Positions 62,508 through 64,000 of a DNA stretch of 64,000 nucleotides are shown piece after piece. The position numbers and the translations under genes were made by a program. Origin of the DNA: Microvirga sp. SRT01 (GTDB taxonomy: Bacteria; Pseudomonadota; Alphaproteobacteria; Sphingomonadales; Sphingomonadaceae); contig JAGSNX010000003.1 of the NCBI GenBank assembly GCA_018139225.1, positions 496,001 to 560,000 of the forward strand, read 5' to 3'. The notes beneath the pieces were generated by a model, which was not told the DNA's origin, ran no database searches, and saw nothing but the letters and a program-made list of their open reading frames with translations. The first letter of the stretch is position 1, and each line of letters opens with the position of its first letter.

Positions 62508-63665
62508 GTGACCGATTCCAACCGCCGCGCGATACTGGGCATGGGGCTGACCGCCGGGCTCGTCGGGTTCGCCGCCGATGCGCTGGCGCAATCCACGACG
62601 CGGGGCGACGCGCCGACCGAAAGCGCGGCGGCGCGACCGGCACCGGAGGCGAAGTACCGCGTCCCGTTCGCGGTGATCGGGATGGATCACAACCACATCT
62701 ATGGCATCACCGATGCGATCATCCGCGGCGGCGGCGTGTTGACCAGTTTCTATGCAACCGATCCGAAGCAGATCGCGATGTTCCGGAAGCGGTATCCGGG
62801 CGCGACGCTGGCGCGCGGCGAGGACGAGATTCTGGCTGACAAGCGGATCAAGCTGGTGTGCAGCGCGGCCGTCCCCAGCCTGCGCGCACCGCTCGGCATC
62901 CGGGTGATGAAGGCGGGCAAGGACTATCTCAGCGACAAGGCGGCGGTGACGACGCTGGCGCAACTGGCGGAGGTGCGGCGCACGATCAAGCAGACCGGGC
63001 GCAAATACGGGATCATGTATTCGGAACGGCTGGAGGTGCCTGCCGCGGTCATGGCCGGGCAGATGGTGCATGACGGCGCGATCGGACGGGTGATCCAGAC
63101 GGTCAACCTCGCCCCGCATCGCCTGTCCGCGCCCACCCGGCCCGACTGGTTCTGGGACCCGGCACGCAATGGTGGCATCCTGACCGATGTCGGTAGCCAT
63201 CAGGCCGACCAGTTCGTCTATCTGACCGGCAGCAAGCGCGCGCATGTCGTCGCCTCCCAGACCGGCAACTTCGCGCATCCCGATCATCCGAAGTTCGAGG
63301 ATTTCGGCGACATGGTGCTGAACGGCGACGGCGGCACCGGCTATGTCCGCGTCGACTGGTTCACGCCCGACGGCCTGTCGACCTGGGGCGACGGACGGCT
63401 CTTCATCCTCGGCACCGAAGGGTACATCGAGCTGCGCAAATATGTCGATATCGCGGGCCGGCCGGGCGGCAACCACCTGTTCATCGCCGACCGCAAGGGC
63501 ATGCGCTACATCGACTGTTCGAAGGTGCCGCTGCCGTTCGGGCCGCAATTCGTGAACGACATCGTCGAGGGCACGTCGGTGGCGCAGGATCAGGACGGTG
63601 CGCTGCTGGCGGCCGAACTGGTGCTGACCGCCGAGGCGAAGGCGACGCGCGCCATCGCGGGGTGA
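62508..63665 (+). CDS. exported Gfo/Idh/MocA oxidoreductase 3 (atypical)
   Basis: A 385-aa member of the family with a twin-arginine leader (NRRAILGMGLTAG, ending ADALAQ). The dinucleotide loop is unusual: VIGMDHNHIYG instead of GxGxxG, and the EKP motif is replaced by SDKAAV, retaining Lys. The C-terminal sugar domain (GGILTDVGSHQADQF) is intact. GTG 62508 is preceded by AGAGGA. It may use the cofactor differently or serve a different reaction from its two neighbours. Confidence 0.85.
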   Translation: MTDSNRRAILGMGLTAGLVGFAADALAQSTTRGDAPTESAAARPAPEAKYRVPFAVIGMDHNHIYGITDAIIRGGGVLTSFYATDPKQIAMFRKRYPGATLARGEDEILADKRIKLVCSAAVPSLRAPLGIRVMKAGKDYLSDKAAVTTLAQLAEVRRTIKQTGRKYGIMYSERLEVPAAVMAGQMVHDGAIGRVIQTVNLAPHRLSAPTRPDWFWDPARNGGILTDVGSHQADQFVYLTGSKRAHVVASQTGNFAHPDHPKFEDFGDMVLNGDGGTGYVRVDWFTPDGLSTWGDGRLFILGTEGYIELRKYVDIAGRPGGNHLFIADRKGMRYIDCSKVPLPFGPQFVNDIVEGTSVAQDQDGALLAAELVLTAEAKATRAIAG

Positions 63666-63893
63666 CCGGCAGGCGAGAGCATGATGGCGTGACGTTGGTT
63701 CAACCCGTCGGTTCGCCCGGAGCGTGCGGGAGCAGGTCGGTACTTATCCCCTAGGACAGGAAGCGGGTCATGGGTCCCCGCGAAGGCGGGGACCCAGTAC
63801 TGGGCTCCCGCCTTTGCGGAAGCACATGCGATTGTCGGCGGCATTGCAGGAAATCCTTGACGAGCTCGAACGTCGATCGACTTGAGCCGCCGT
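63666..63893. repeat. intergenic REP-like palindrome (second copy)
   Basis: A GC-rich repeat with CCCAGTACTGGG at 63793-63804, flanked by CCCGCGAAGGCGGGG (63778-63792) and a related arm (TCCCGCC...GCGG). The 12-bp palindrome is identical to that at 19183-19194. It lies between convergent genes and may aid termination. No gene is seen in this stretch. Confidence 0.65.
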
Positions 63894-64000
63894 TCACGCC
63901 AGTTGTCGCGGGACCCAGCGGACGAACGCTTCCGGCCATAGCGAGCCCGGTTGCGTATCGGGGAGCTGCACGCCGAAACCGTGGCCGCCGCTTTGCAGGA
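63894..64000 (-). CDS. C-terminal end of an acetylxylan-esterase-like hydrolase (partial)
   Basis: A minus-strand frame enters from the right edge and stops with TGA at 63896-63894. The visible 34 residues contain LQSGGHGFGVQL, the catalytic-His motif of the same esterase family as the 45.9-kb gene (GGHGFGMYP), and end FVRWVPRQLA. Its bulk lies outside the window. It is probably part of the same carbohydrate locus. Confidence 0.7.
   Translation of the reverse strand, partial: LQSGGHGFGVQLPDTQPGSLWPEAFVRWVPRQLA

Overview
The window is a GC-rich alphaproteobacterial chromosome segment, most likely from Sphingomonas or a close relative in Sphingomonadaceae. The evidence is the conserved order nadD-rsfS-rlmH-envC-like-ctpA, three large TonB-dependent receptors (TBDRs), frequent GTG/TTG starts, many ATGA/TGATG gene overlaps, and many exported sugar enzymes with twin-arginine or Sec signals. 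No tRNA, rRNA, CRISPR array, transposase or phage gene was seen.

Layout. (1) 0-8.1 kb is housekeeping: NAD synthesis, ribosome silencing, 23S rRNA methylation, cell-division amidase activation, a C-terminal protease, DsbB, a COQ7-type hydroxylase, then a Nudix frame that runs without a stop into a DUF47 (PhoU-like) gene, followed by a PiT phosphate permease. (2) 8.3-10.1 kb is an exported DUF885 peptidase-like protein. (3) 10.1-26.7 kb is a polysaccharide utilisation locus that looks built for L-arabinose-rich plant polymers. It holds GH51, GH43, an exported hydroxypyruvate-isomerase-like protein, a degenerate glucokinase-like protein, GH127, GH43 with a C-terminal carbohydrate-binding-like domain, a secreted HExxH protein, GH27, a TBDR and a flavin-dependent halogenase-like protein. 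Several of its promoters share a GTATACG-type palindrome. (4) 26.6-31.7 kb carries a VapC/Phd toxin-antitoxin pair, a CPA2 antiporter, and two pirins next to a LysR regulator. (5) 31.7-38.8 kb is a cell-surface signalling operon (ECF sigma, FecR, TBDR with an STN domain, overlapping by 4 nt each) next to a large autotransporter. (6) 38.9-49.1 kb is mixed: MFS transporter, lactonase, Zn-alcohol dehydrogenase, degenerate receiver protein, methyltransferase, hemerythrin protein, an esterase behind a xyl-box-like operator, two small unknowns, a SleB-type hydrolase and a PHB-depolymerase-like esterase.

(7) 49.1-63.7 kb is a second carbohydrate locus. Two MFS permeases, mannonate dehydratase (uxuA), a large TBDR and a FadR/UxuR-type GntR regulator point to uronate-containing glycans. 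Divergently from the regulator runs an operon for a tandem DUF1080 protein, three exported Gfo/Idh/MocA oxidoreductases and an ApbE-type flavin transferase. This resembles the recently described 3-keto-glycoside route, in which a glycan is oxidised at C3 and the keto-glycoside is then cleaved, here probably in the periplasm. The window ends inside another alpha/beta hydrolase gene on the minus strand.

How the parts fit: each locus pairs an outer-membrane importer with periplasmic depolymerases and inner-membrane permeases. The candidates for something less described are the oxidative uronate/3-keto operon with embedded ApbE, the Nudix-DUF47 read-through, and the shared operators of the arabinan locus, whose regulator is not in this window.
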